Origin: Plutella xylostella
Taxonomy: Eukaryota > Arthropoda > Insecta > Lepidoptera > Plutellidae
Direction: 5' to 3'
DNA: 64,000 nt
Assembly (NCBI RefSeq): GCF_932276165.1
Contig: NC_064012.1
Coordinates: 13,523,501 to 13,587,500, forward strand
The notes under the pieces were generated by a model. The model made no database searches. It saw nothing but the letters and a program-made list of their open reading frames with translations, and was not told where the DNA came from. This document shows positions 1-10,322 of this stretch, piece after piece. A program made the position numbers and the translations under genes. Every line of letters starts with the position of its first letter. Position 1 is the first letter of the stretch.

Positions 1-86
1 ATGTATTTAATGCCGACATTAGCTTGATGTTCCTTTCTGCAACGCATAAGAATAGGAGAGAAGAGAATAGGATATGTGGCACGTAC

Positions 87-184
87 TTGCTGACGATCTT
101 CTCCTTCTTGCCGTCCTGCGGCAGGAACGTCTCCAGCTCCTGCGCCGGCGGGCTGCCATTGGTCTCCTGGAAATTATGCACCAT
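87..184 (-). CDS. Candidate first coding exon of an unrecognised gene, partial
   Basis: Read on the minus strand, an ATG at 184 opens 32 codons plus 2 nt beginning MVHNFQETNGSPPAQELE and ending KKEKIVSK. It stops at a consensus donor, GTACGT (81-86). The stretch is GC-rich with G/C third positions, unlike the AT-rich flanks, which is the main reason to believe it is coding. The remaining exons would lie left of base 1. The peptide is polar, with no signal peptide or membrane segment, as expected for the cytosolic N-terminus of a larger protein. I do not recognise the family. A 5' UTR exon may lie to the right; the CpG-rich block near 19.7-20.0 kb is one speculative candidate. Confidence 0.5.
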
Positions 185-1127
185 TTTAAAACCTCTTTAC
201 TTAAATATGTTGGTAATGTTGGTATCTACCAAAGTATGTAAATATGGTAACTCGAATTTCCTAAAGATGTAGAAAAAATGTGCGGAAAACATCTGATCGA
301 TTCAGCTGCAGTTTTGGTTTTGGTACAGATAGTCGTGCCTATATCGTTGCGTGTTGTTGGCAAAGACAGTCATTAGTTATGTTAAACTGAAATAAGTGTA
401 AGGTAGTGATAGTGATCGTATCAATCTATCAATCTAACGTGACAATCGTTGAAATAACATAAACAAAATTTGAAACAGAACAGTTTCTTATAAGTTTCAG
501 GGGCCCTATCGCGAGGTCAAAACGAAATAACATTTACGAAGTAATTAGTGCCAAATTCTTTCTAAGCAAGTTCGCGATAGGTAGGTACACACAGGTATGT
601 TTCAGGATGTCACTAGATAGTTACTAAGTACGTAGGTAGGTACACTATTACTGATATTCATTATGTATGGAATAGGTAAAAGTACATAATATATTTCAGA
701 ACCTCAGTTTATCAGGTTAAAGTATTATTGCGAAAGACTACCGTGTAATTTCCAGAGTTTCCAGTATATCATACCCACAACTAGGTACTTATAAAAACTA
801 TTTGGCTATGGCTGCGGGGGCCGGGTAAACAGCATTTTTAGTAATTACAGAAATACTTACATTCACCATTTTGAAGGATAACCGACTGACTGTCGCCTAG
901 CCTTGTGATCTCTGTAACAACCAGAATTTATTATATTACTACATAGGTTCTTAGTAAGTACCTACTTTCAAATAATCAATGAATAAGTTACATTTCGCAC
1001 AATATAATAATATACAGATATTCATAGCAGGAATAGTGTCAAATGATTATTTTTTACCAATTTTATTACTAGGTACGTAGTAGGATTTGTGTAAAGGAGA
1101 ATAAATTACTTTATGAAATAACTAGCA
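185..1127. other. Non-coding stretch, nothing recognised
   Basis: AT-rich with scattered TAGGTA/TACCTA runs. No convincing ORF, RNA gene or transposon end was seen. If the exon at 87-184 is real, this is its upstream region or first intron. Confidence 0.5.
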
Positions 1128-1335
1128 GTTTCCGCGAGCTTCACTTCGCATTAAAAAGTTTTCCCCGTGGAAATTCCGGGATAAAAAGTAGTCTATGTTC
1201 TTTGTCAGGGTCTAGATCATATGTAAACCAAATTTCATTCAAATCCGTCCAGTAGTTTTGGCGTGAAAGAGTAACAGACAGACAGACAGACAGATAGACA
1301 GACAGACACAGTTACTTTCGCATTTATAATATTAC
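1128..1335. repeat. Lepidopteran-type interspersed repeat with CAGA microsatellite
   Basis: Starts with an AGCAGTTTCCGCGAGC-like block. It continues through 'aaatttcattcaaatccgtc' and an imperfect (CAGA)n run at 1270-1312, and ends in 'tttcgcatttataatatta'. The same layout recurs at 12107-12712 and, in opposite orientation, at 42195-42415, so it is a dispersed family in this genome. No protein is encoded. It is probably a non-autonomous retroelement. Confidence 0.6.
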
Positions 1336-2035
1336 TTAGAAAGTTAGGATTTTTGAAAACCTAAGCCACCTAGCTTCTAGAATAAAATTATGTGTTAGTT
1401 TATCGACGATACTTTATATTTGTCTGATCTGATAAAATATAATCAATACAAGCACATTGATTCATTCGTCATATATATACTGTACGTTAAACAAACCGCC
1501 TACCATCAATGTAAATACATAGGTACATTGAAAAAAAATTTCAGAAAAAAAATACTTATTTTTTTTTATAACGGTGAACATGGTAAAAAATATACGCTTT
1601 TCATAACTTTATTTGGTTTCACAGAGTTTGAATAACTTTTACCTGTTTTATTTTTCTATAGGTATACACTAGGTACCTACTTACTTAACTACTGTAATAA
1701 TGTAAATACTCAAAGGATTTATAGTAAGAATATATAAGTTAATACGATCGAATATTATCTATAATTTTATTTAACACATTGAATGCCGACTACGAAATTT
1801 TGCGTAGGTACAATTGATTCAAGGTACCATTGGCACTAAAAGGGTTAAGGGATTTCAATATCGTAAATCACCTAGCACACGTAAACTTTGGATGATAAAA
1901 AAAAAAAAAAAAGAGACAAAAAGAAAGAGTACATAATTGAATTGATGGTTTTGGTCACGTGGGAGGTAATTATTCACGCAGACTCGGCAGCTGATAACTG
2001 ATAACCCACATTACGGGAGATAAGCGCCACGTGTC
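1336..2035. other. Non-coding stretch
   Basis: AT-rich. Poly-A/T runs near 1530-1570 and 1897-1913. No gene supported. Confidence 0.5.
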
Positions 2036-2135
2036 GACGGAACGCAGAAAGCTAAAGATCGCATCCAGTGGCGTGCTTTGGGAGAGGCCTACGTCCAGCA
2101 GTGGACTGCTATAGGCGACCGACGTATGATGATGA
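2036..2135 (+). pseudogene. 3' end relic of a LINE reverse-transcriptase ORF
   Basis: The plus strand reads DRIQWRALGEAYVQQWTAIG followed by a (GAT)n tail, the C-terminal signature of a widespread lepidopteran non-LTR element (endonuclease/reverse-transcriptase type). Only about 30 codons remain. The same relic, minus strand, is at 36010-36115, and a longer piece of a related ORF is at 26789-27022. Confidence 0.65.
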
Positions 2136-4514
2136 TGATGTCGACGCAACAACAAGGAATCGCTGGTCACTTGGAGCTCATGCGAGCCATGGAGGTCTCG
2201 GGTTGGAGTTCCGGCCGAGGCAGACATTCGATTTCAGACCGGGTCTGGATTGCTTTATGTGACTAAGATAAAGACAAGATAAGACAAGACAATGTATTTT
2301 TATGCAAATATCGGGGACATCCGGAACATTTTGCTTTGTCATAGTTACACAACACATACAGATCATCCAAGACCCGAGAGAAAATATTTGTCTTTAAACA
2401 AACAATCTGCCCGGCGAGCATCGAACTTCGGCATAGCAGTCAGCAGGCTACTAACCCCTACACCATCCACCACACAATTTCTATCTCGAAGGTGACAAAA
2501 CGGATGACATAGCTAGTATTTTACTGTGTCATAGGTATGATTTTGACATTAATAATTAAGGCTTACGGTACCTCATCATCATCATCACGACCCATCACGT
2601 CTCCATTGCAGGGGCACGAGACCCCTTCCAATGAAGGAAGGGTTTTACCATCTAAATGGAAAAACAGCACGATCAGAGAGTACCTACAACAACACAATTA
2701 GTACCTAGAATTGACACCCAGTTCACGTATGTTTATAATAAGAAATAATTACTATGTAGAGTAGCCACGTACTACGTACTGTAAGTGCCATGTGTAAATT
2801 GAAATTAGATAATAATTGTTTTATTTCGTACGTATGCAACGCATGTCGATTTCAGTGAATAGTTGGCAACGCTCCATAATATGTATGTAAATTGGTAATT
2901 ATTCAGCTATTGAATTGCGCTCTGTAGCTAAACTAAGTTTGGTATAAACTTAAATGGCATTATAACTTATTATCATAGCAATTAGAACTACCATTATGTA
3001 TTTGTAACTGATGTTGTTACTAGGATGATCTTAATGATAAATATGTATATCGTTAGGTAAGTAGAAGTACATCTATTTCTATTCAAATACACTACTTTTT
3101 ATTTTCTTTTGCAACATCGTTTAAGTGTGCATTATATTCATATAGGAGTGTCTGTTATCATTATCACTTAAGTAAATAACACGTTATTATATCAATTTGA
3201 ATGCGTCTTGTTATGAGGTGACCCTTCTGTTATCTAAACCACATTGCGGGTCATAGTTCCTGTAGACTCACTGTCCCGTTTACTACCCATATCATGGACA
3301 CCCTATCTTTCTAATTTATAAATACAGCCAAGTACAATTAATAATAGGCCGCCAATTATGTTTTGTGAATATCCTGTTGTCATTTCTATAGCTATGATAA
3401 GTTAGCAGATTTTAAATTTAATTCAGTTAGTATATTGTCGCTAGATTTTGTTAACTCTCTATCTCCATTATGTAGGTATAATACGTATAATTATGATCCA
3501 TAATATAGTTTGGGCTAATTAATGTTTAGTGTAACATAATATGTGGTGCTTGCTGCTCGTAATAAAACACTTATTAGTCTACGGCGGATAATTATTTATT
3601 TTTCTCATTTATAGATTGTTATGATGTGGTTATGATAAATGATATTATTATGTTTTAGGAATATGAAACTTTTGGTAACATTCCCCATTATTTATCTTGC
3701 TAATTAACGTTATTTGTATCCAGAGAATATCATATTTATCTTATCTAAAGAAATAATAGCCTTGTAACCTATCCTGATGTGTTCTGATAATATTATATCC
3801 CTGGATAATTAATATAAACAAATCGTAAGTATTTAGTTATTTGATATTACAGTAATAGAGTTTATCCAGCTTGCAAAATATAACGAACGAGAGCTGTGGT
3901 GCTCCAAATTTTTTTAGCTATCACGCCCTGTAGCATAGATGGACTAAGATGGCACAAAACGGAGCCCTGCAATGAAGGCATAGCGGATGAGCTGAGTGCC
4001 AAAGGCGTCGACACGCGAGAGAACCCATGAAGTCCATTTTAAAACCATTTTTCCTTCCATCCATCTGATAAGTTATGATACGGCTGAAGTAGGCTATTAT
4101 TGGATGAAGATGTTACGTCGACAATGGAGGCGATTCTAAAGGCACAAATATCAATTTTAAACGTTAAATACGAAAATTGAGTTTCATACTGCCAATTCTA
4201 AAGTCGAAATTTAAACAATTAATTTAATGGTTAGGTAAATTTAGCATTGTGCCTTCAGAATCACTACCAGTGCCCCCTCTGTATACATACTCGGCTACGT
4301 CACGGCGCGTGTGCTTGTACAGTTGTTGTCCAAGTTTGCTTAACCTTGTGAGTGATCAAGTACAGTTGGCTTATCAAATACGAGTCCGATAACTGTGACA
4401 CATACGTCACACATAGTGCGGTCATATGGCCCCGGGTGTTGTTGGGACGGCTTATCAAACACCGGAATTGAATCGAATCTTTCTACCAAAATAATTCAGG
4501 AATGTACAACTTAT
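2136..4514. other. Non-coding stretch with short LINE-tail relics
   Basis: At 2574-2660 the text 'catcatcatcatcacgaccc...gcaggggcacgagacccctt' resembles the 3' tail of a non-LTR element on the minus strand. Nothing else was recognised. Short ORFs around 2170-2490 have no protein-like features. Confidence 0.4.
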
Positions 4515-4939
4515 TTTATGATTAAACGAACTTACCTTGGTAGTGAAGTTCTATCATAATCATACGAAGCACTCAGTCCGAAGAGATTGGTATAGAACCT
4601 AGAATATATACATATATGTAATAAGTACACAAGGTAGTACCGCCCAGGTTACACCACTCTCCACTGTAGTTTAGATTATTTTTATTTTATTTTTATTTTT
4701 GATATGTGGGTAGTTGTTGATTCCCCTCCCAGCGCGTGTTAGCCTGCTCCGCGCCACGAGGCCTCAGTTAGTTTTTAGAGTTTGCAATATACTGCCTGAT
4801 AATTTGACATATTTCCCATGTCTATGGGGACCAATAAAAATGGGCAGGGTGGGAGAATTATACCAATCTCTTCGGACTGAGTGCTTCGTATGATTATGAT
4901 AGAACTTCACTACCAAGGTAAGTTCGTTTAATCATAAAT
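4515..4939. repeat. Inverted-repeat cluster related to the adjacent DIRS element
   Basis: Arms at about 4515-4600 and 4861-4939 are inverted copies of each other (about 78 bp each). They share 'actcagtccgaagagattgg' and outer flanks around 'gattaaacgaacttaccttg'. Between them, 4562-4765 is an inverted copy of 10118-10322, the right end of the DIRS element, apart from about six changed bases near the tip. It could be a non-autonomous mini-DIRS or the remains of an earlier copy beside which the full element sits. No ORF. Confidence 0.6.
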
Positions 4940-5014
4940 CATACTTCGCACTCAGTCCTCGAGATTGGTATAGAACCTAGAATATATACATATATGTAAT
5001 AAGTACACAAGGTA
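4939..5014 (+). repeat. Left inverted terminal repeat of the DIRS element
   Basis: Begins 'tcatacttcgcactcagtcc' and ends 'tacacaaggtag'. The exact inverse is at 10246-10322. Confidence 0.8.
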
Positions 5015-5208
5015 GACTTTGAGAGTGATGGGAAATATTGTCAAAACAATAAAATTATTTAGTTAAGTTGTTTATTATTCATAAAAAACAATAACTATTT
5101 ACAATTTAGTAAGATATAATCATCCAAACAAAAAATACAATTCTCAATATTATTATTTCTTAACATAAACTGAAAAAGTTATAGTGAGAGGTAAATTAAC
5201 ATATAAAC

Positions 5209-6165
5209 TTAATTATTTAAGTTGTCATTCAAAATGGCTCTAGCTAATGAATCATTGTTTTTATTTATAACTGTTCTACAATAGAACTTTCCGAATGTGT
5301 GAGAGCTTTCGCTCCAGCCTGCTGTATTACGGATTGTGTCTAGATTAACTCCTAATTGATAAGCTCGTGAACTACTCGCGTGTCTCGTGCTATGAGCAGA
5401 AAACGTTCTAATATCGATACCACTTTCATCTAACGTTTTCTTAACCCAGCGACTAAGAGTTTGCGCACCAACACTATTATAGGGTTTTTTCACACCAATG
5501 AATAGTTTTTGATTTTTTCTTAAATCTTTTGTTTTCTCTAAGTAGCATAGTAAAGTTTTAGCCGGACAAATACTAGGTTTTTGAGAAAAGAATGGTAGAA
5601 TTAAAAGCGGTTGCTTAGACCCTAATCTAGTTGTTTTGATTTCATCTGGAATTTTAATTATCACTTGGGATTCATTAACTTCAATATTCTGAATTAAAAT
5701 TAGGGAAAGTGTTTGCATTCTATGGGCTGTAGTTAAAGCCATCAAGGTAATAGTTTTCTTTGATAATTTTTCAAGTGTCAAGTCTTCGTTAGGGAACCAT
5801 TCGCTTAAATGGTTTAAAACAAGGTTAGTGTCCCAAGTAGAGTTATATTTTGGTAAAGGACGTCGAAGGCGAAAAACACCTTTAAAGAACCTTTGAATTA
5901 GATCGTTATTTAATATTTCAGGGCCCAGTAAAAGCGATAGTGCAGATCTGCATGAGTTCATTGAGCCGTATTGATTTCCATCGTTATACATTTTGGTAAA
6001 AAATTCAATAATATTTGGTATGAACGAATCATAGATATTAATACCTTTAGATTGGCAAAAAATCCACCATTTTTTTAAATAAACATCATATTGTTTTAAA
6101 GAATTTTGAGATAATGATGCAATCATTATGTCTAACGCAACTGTTGGAGTGCTTCGTCTTGTCAT
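5209..6165 (-). CDS. DIRS tyrosine recombinase (YR)
   Basis: A 318-residue intact ORF. Tyrosine recombinases cut and rejoin DNA through a covalent 3'-phosphotyrosine link; in DIRS elements the enzyme integrates the circular cDNA. The catalytic set is visible: Arg149 in TAHRMQT, His258-x-x-Arg261 in AHSTRHASS, a GW at 283-284 and the nucleophile Tyr295 in FGKFYCR. The N-terminal 100 residues form the usual core-binding helical domain. The ATG overlaps the stop of the upstream pol ORF as ATGA, which suggests translation by termination-reinitiation. All expected catalytic residues are present, so the enzyme could be active. Confidence 0.88.
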   Translation of the reverse strand: MTRRSTPTVALDIMIASLSQNSLKQYDVYLKKWWIFCQSKGINIYDSFIPNIIEFFTKMYNDGNQYGSMNSCRSALSLLLGPEILNNDLIQRFFKGVFRLRRPLPKYNSTWDTNLVLNHLSEWFPNEDLTLEKLSKKTITLMALTTAHRMQTLSLILIQNIEVNESQVIIKIPDEIKTTRLGSKQPLLILPFFSQKPSICPAKTLLCYLEKTKDLRKNQKLFIGVKKPYNSVGAQTLSRWVKKTLDESGIDIRTFSAHSTRHASSSRAYQLGVNLDTIRNTAGWSESSHTFGKFYCRTVINKNNDSLARAILNDNLNN

Positions 6166-8176
6166 TGCTTCGCGGATAAGATTCCTGCCACCAGGGTAAG
6201 TGAGGGCTGTATCCGTTGATTGCTAGAATGAGAAATCAATGCGTTATCGCTAGGCAAAAACATCACTACTTCCGATTTTAGGAGGGAACTATAAAGTGGG
6301 TACCATGGTTGAGTTGGCCAATAAGGAACAACCAAAATACCACAAGCTTTATCCGATATGATTTTCTTAATAGTTTTTAAAATCATTGAGAAAGGCGGAA
6401 ATGCGTAGAAATTATCCGCTGACCATGAGACAGTAAAGGCGTTTACGGCGCAAGCATCCGGATCTTTATGCCAGGAAATATATCGAGAGCATTTTTTATT
6501 TATTCGACTTGCAAACAAGTCTATGCTTGGTTGACCAAATGCTTCTACGAGTGTACTGAACGCTGAAAAACGTAATTCCCACTCAATATCAGGATGGATT
6601 CTTCGCGATTCAGCGTCAGCGACAGTGTTATCGCATGACCTGATATACGATGCGAATATGTAGATATTCCTATTTTCACACCACTGCCAAATATTTCGCG
6701 CCACACTTGTGAGATGAGGGAACTGAATTCCCCCCATACGATTGATATAAGCGATTGCAGTGGTATTATCAATGCGCAATAATATTTGACAGTGATGCAA
6801 TTCTTTTGCAAATATCTTTAAAGCTATAAAAGCTGCAAGCAATTCGAGCTCATTGATATGTAACTTTTGTTCGTCATTTGACCATTGCCCGCTGGCTGTT
6901 TCACCATTGCACGCCCCTCCCCACCCTTTAGTTGAGGAGTCAGAGAATATTTCGAGGTCATAGTCATCGTTTCTGATGCGTCGTGAGGAGTTGTCTATGA
7001 CATTTAACCACCAATGTAAATCAGGAAAAAGTGAAGTAGGGATATCAATGTACTTATTGTAATCATCATGGTTACGTAAATTAAGGTATTTCCAGCGTTC
7101 TAGCTCTTTGGTGTATAGCCATCCATATTCTACGGCCGTACATGCTGACACTAATAAACCTATCAATTTAGCGAATGTCCTAATTTTACATCGTTTTAAT
7201 TTCATAAAGTTGTTTATTTCTGTTTTTATACGAATTATTTTGTCTCTCGGTAAACGAACTTCCAGTTTTTCAGAATCTATAATAACACCAAGAAATTTAC
7301 ATGATGTCGAAGGAGAAAGCGAGCTTTTATTTTCATTGATTAGAAAACCTAAAGAAGTAGTAATTTACGAGTAATGTTAATATTATGTTGACATTCTGCG
7401 ATCGTAGGTCCTAATAGGTACCAATCGTCCAAATACAGAGTTGATAAAAAACCTGCGGTGCGTAGTAATTTAGTGACCGGTTTCATTAGTTTTGTGAAAA
7501 CAAACGGGGCTGTATTCAAACCGAATGGTAGGACTTGAAATTCATACATTTTTCCGTGAAATGAGAACCGTAGGTACTTTCGAGATTCCTTATGTATTGG
7601 CAATAAAAAATATGCGTCCTTCAAGTCTACGGTACCCATCATACAGTCCTTTGTCACTAGTTTTAAAGCTGTGCGGAGATCCTCTAATTTAAAATGTTGA
7701 GTACTTATGAATTTATTTAGATTTTTAAGGTTAAGGATAAATCTCATCTTTCCATTGGATTTAGGGATTAAGAAAATATTTGACAAAAATTGGCCTTCAA
7801 TTGGTTCACATTCTGAAATAGCACCAATGTGTATTAAATTTGCGATAATCTCTCTGAATTGAAAAATTTCAGGTTGTGTGTATACCGGTGGTGTCGGAGG
7901 TAAAGGTTGAACAATACCTGCGTCAAAATTTATTTTATATCCTCTTATCCAACTAAGAATTGTTTTATCATCGGTAATACGCAACCATTGTGAATAATAA
8001 TGCATTAAACGACCTGCGTACTTAACTGTAGTAGTTTCATCTAGTACCAGCGGCGGCCCCGCTGGTGCGGCGGCGGCGGCGGCGGCGGCGGCGGGCGCGG
8101 ACGTGAGCTCCGCGATGAGTGCGCGTGCTGCGGTGGCGGCGGCGGCGGGGGTGGGAACGGCTGTTGACGCGGCCAA
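6162..8176 (-). pseudogene. DIRS pol: reverse transcriptase, RNase H, methyltransferase-like; one frameshift
   Basis: From 8176 to 7349 the frame encodes reverse transcriptase: the finger motif LRFILNLKNLNKF-like (seen as MRFILNLKNLN), VDLKDAYF, PFGLNTAPFVFTK and the catalytic YLDDWYL. It meets a stop at 7351-7349, but the same protein resumes one base back (LGFLINENKSS) and continues to 6162. The downstream part holds RNase H with FSDSS (Asp89 of the lower ORF), INELELLAA (Glu), RIDNTTA (Asp146) and VADAES (Asp197). A C-terminal domain follows with DLFASRINKK and YAFPPF, the pattern of the DIRS adenine-methyltransferase-like domain. The 5' end overlaps gag in another frame across a GCN/CCG repeat and has no obvious ATG; a TTG lies at 8176. 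The break could be a decay mutation, since no canonical slippery site is seen. Confidence 0.85.
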
Positions 8177-9248
8177 CCCGCAGACTCGTAGTTCCTCGCT
8201 CCCGCGACTGGTGCCCGCGTAGCCGGTGGTCTGCGCACCGGCGGAGCCCTCCGGTTTAAAGACTTGTGATTTGAATTTGGGACCAAGTATGAATTAGGTT
8301 TTTTCTGTGGCGCTCTTAACTCAGCGGCTGATTTATTTACCGCATTGGCAGCAACCAGGGTTTTGCCTAAGTCTTCTCCAAAAAGAAATGTATCTATTTT
8401 GGTATTGCTTAAATGTTCCTTTTTATCTTGTTTAAGGCTAAATAGAATAAAGTTCCTTCTTGTGACTGAGTTCCCATGCTGTAGATCACAAAGCAAGCGA
8501 GCGGCGTCCATAGATTTTTGCAATAATTGATTATCTCTATCCTTTGTACTCAGCATGGTAGTGATAATCTCGCCCAGGCATGATATAGCACTGGCCATCT
8601 GTTTTTGCTTCAGTTCGATCCCTTTATCTCTGTTGGCAACGGTTGGCGGGATAGGCGTTTTCATTTCTGGATTGACTTGAGGTGCGCCAATTATTTGGCA
8701 ATTAATTGGTAAGGGATATTTGGCAATTATTTCCTTACGCTGTTCTTTGTTAAGGCCATTTGTTACAATGTGGCGAAATCTAGTTTCCAGTTCTGGTCTT
8801 ATTTCGGGACCATATACAACGGATGTTGTAGGGTCGTCACCCAGGATATTTAAGAGATCCTCATCTAGAGCAATGGGTTCATTAACTGGTAATATATTTG
8901 TATCGGGCCTGTCTGTGTTGGTAGTGGTTTGTTCCAAATCGTGACTTGTAGTAGGTACAATAGTTGTGGGTATATCTGGGGATAATTGGGTTTCAGGCAT
9001 CTGCGCTTGGCCTATATTTTGCTCTGAGGTAGTGGCTACAGGTGTACCAGGTGCCGGTATGGGATTTGGTACCGATTCTGTTTGATGAACCGATTCATGT
9101 ACCGATGCTGAAGCTTCACCATAAATTTGAATATTATTGTCCCACAAAGTGTTATCATATTCGACTGACTGTCCGTAATAACTGTTATAATCTTCTGTGC
9201 CATTAAACCAATCTCCGGGGCTCAGTACATGATGTTGAGTTGGTATGG
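8041..9248 (-). CDS. DIRS gag-like protein, second coding exon
   Basis: Follows a pyrimidine-rich acceptor, TCTTTTTTTCAG, at 9260-9249 and runs to the stop at 8043-8041. With exon 1 (9897-10044) it gives 451 residues in one frame, 148 + 1208 nt. The middle is acidic and polar (DEDLLNILGDD). The 3' third is basic and proline/arginine rich with poly-Pro runs (8045-8140). No zinc knuckle was seen. Sequence alone does not prove a structural role; the position upstream of RT in a DIRS element implies it. The 3' end overlaps the pol frame by about 135 bp. Confidence 0.7.
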
Positions 9249-9896
9249 CTGAAAAAAAGAGATACGTAGTTGTAATTATTCAAAGTACGATGAAGAAGTC
9301 CCAACGACTTTTCTGATGCGTACAAAGTTACAACGACTATTTCAGCTACTGATTCGAAATGTTAAACAACATTGCTATATGTAAGAATGCGGCGAATCAG
9401 CCCCAACAGCTGTTCTGATTACATTACTGTTAAACATCGTTAACTGTCAGCATGTAGCGAAGCGGCCCCAACGACCGTTCTGATAACATGGTTTTGACAA
9501 AAACATATAAATCGGTAAGTACTATTATTATTTTATTATGTAATATATAATGTGTCGAACCGGCCCCAATGACCGTTCTGATTACATTAGGTAATTAATA
9601 TTATTCTATTCTATTATTATAGATAATTATGAGCTTATCCATCGATGTATGTATGGAATCGGTCCCAGCGACCGTTCTGTTTACATACTGAATTAGGGCA
9701 CTAATTCAATAAGAACGATGCAGCGTTGTATGCGTCGAATCGGCCCCAACGACCGTTCTGATTGCATACTTTTACGCTAGCTTGAAAGTTTTAATCAGTG
9801 GCAACTTAAACAGTTAGTTATAAATTCAGTATTTACAAAGTTATTTAACACCGTACATTAACGTTTCATGTATAAATTAAATGGTTTAATAATTAC
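9249..9896 (-). other. Spliceosomal intron in DIRS gag containing six degenerate repeats
   Basis: Donor GTAATT at 9896-9891 and acceptor AG at 9250-9249; splicing keeps the frame (G|CC = Ala). Inside, a 25-30 bp motif 'cggccccaacgaccgttctg' recurs in degenerate form near 9300, 9408, 9469, 9561, 9660 and 9744. Each copy has a small self-complementary CGG...CCG core. Introns have been reported in some DIRS-like elements; the repeats could be binding sites or remnants of tandem expansion. Confidence 0.6.
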
Positions 9897-10044
9897 CAGG
9901 TTGGGTTTCCATAACCAGCGGCGGAGTATGTAACTGCGTAGCTGGCACGTCTTTATCACCATTATCACTTTTATATTTTTCTTCTAACCGTCTCACTTTT
10001 CGTTTGGCACGTTCAAGTCTTTCCGCGTGACTTCTTTTAGGCAT
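9897..10044 (-). CDS. DIRS gag-like protein, first coding exon
   Basis: The ATG at 10044 opens MPKRSHAERLERAKRKVRRL, a highly basic, coiled-coil-like N-terminus. It continues to METQPG and ends at donor GTAATT. The 49 codons plus 1 nt join in phase to the exon at 9248. The basic helix could be a nucleic-acid or nuclear-localisation segment (inference). Confidence 0.65.
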
Positions 10045-10245
10045 TTCGTAATAAAAATGTTCGAATACTTTTTTAACGAAATTAGTGACCGAGTGGTTGT
10101 AACACTAAAAAGCGACTGAGGCCTCGTGGCGCGGAGCAGGCTAACACGCGCTGGGAGGGGAATCAACAACTACCCACATATCAAAAATAAAAATAAAATA
10201 AAAATAATCTAAACTACAGTGGAGAGTGGTGTAACCTGGGCGGTA

Positions 10246-10322
10246 CTACCTTGTGTACTTATTACATATATGTATATATTCTAGGTTCTATACCAATCTC
10301 GAGGACTGAGTGCGAAGTATGA
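10246..10322 (-). repeat. Right inverted terminal repeat of the DIRS element
   Basis: Inverse of 4939-5014. The similarity with the separate left cluster (4562-4765) extends inward to about 10118, including 'gcctcgtggcgcggagcagg'. Confidence 0.8.

Larger units (their letters stand above)
4939..10322 (-). mobile_element. DIRS-type tyrosine-recombinase retrotransposon
   Basis: The element is read on the minus strand from 10322 to 4939. It is bounded by inverted terminal repeats of about 76 bp (4939-5014 and 10246-10322). It encodes in order a gag-like protein, reverse transcriptase with YLDD, RNase H, a C-terminal domain like the DIRS methyltransferase domain, and a tyrosine recombinase. This order, the inverted rather than direct terminal repeats and the recombinase in place of an integrase define the DIRS group, which integrates through a circular intermediate without target-site duplication. 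One -1 frameshift near 7350 disrupts the pol reading frame. The other frames are open, so the copy is fairly young. Flanks show no duplicated target site. Confidence 0.9.

Noticed and set aside
1270..1312. CAGA repeats as a possible CRISPR-like or regulatory array
   Set aside because: A simple microsatellite that belongs to a dispersed repeat; units are 4 bp with no spacers.
5209..6165. Phage-type integrase or bacterial contamination
   Set aside because: The recombinase is linked to RT and RNase H between inverted repeats with lepidopteran-like flanks, so it is part of a DIRS element.
9290..9770. Repeats as a CRISPR array
   Set aside because: Copies are degenerate, unevenly spaced and sit in an intron of a eukaryotic retrotransposon.
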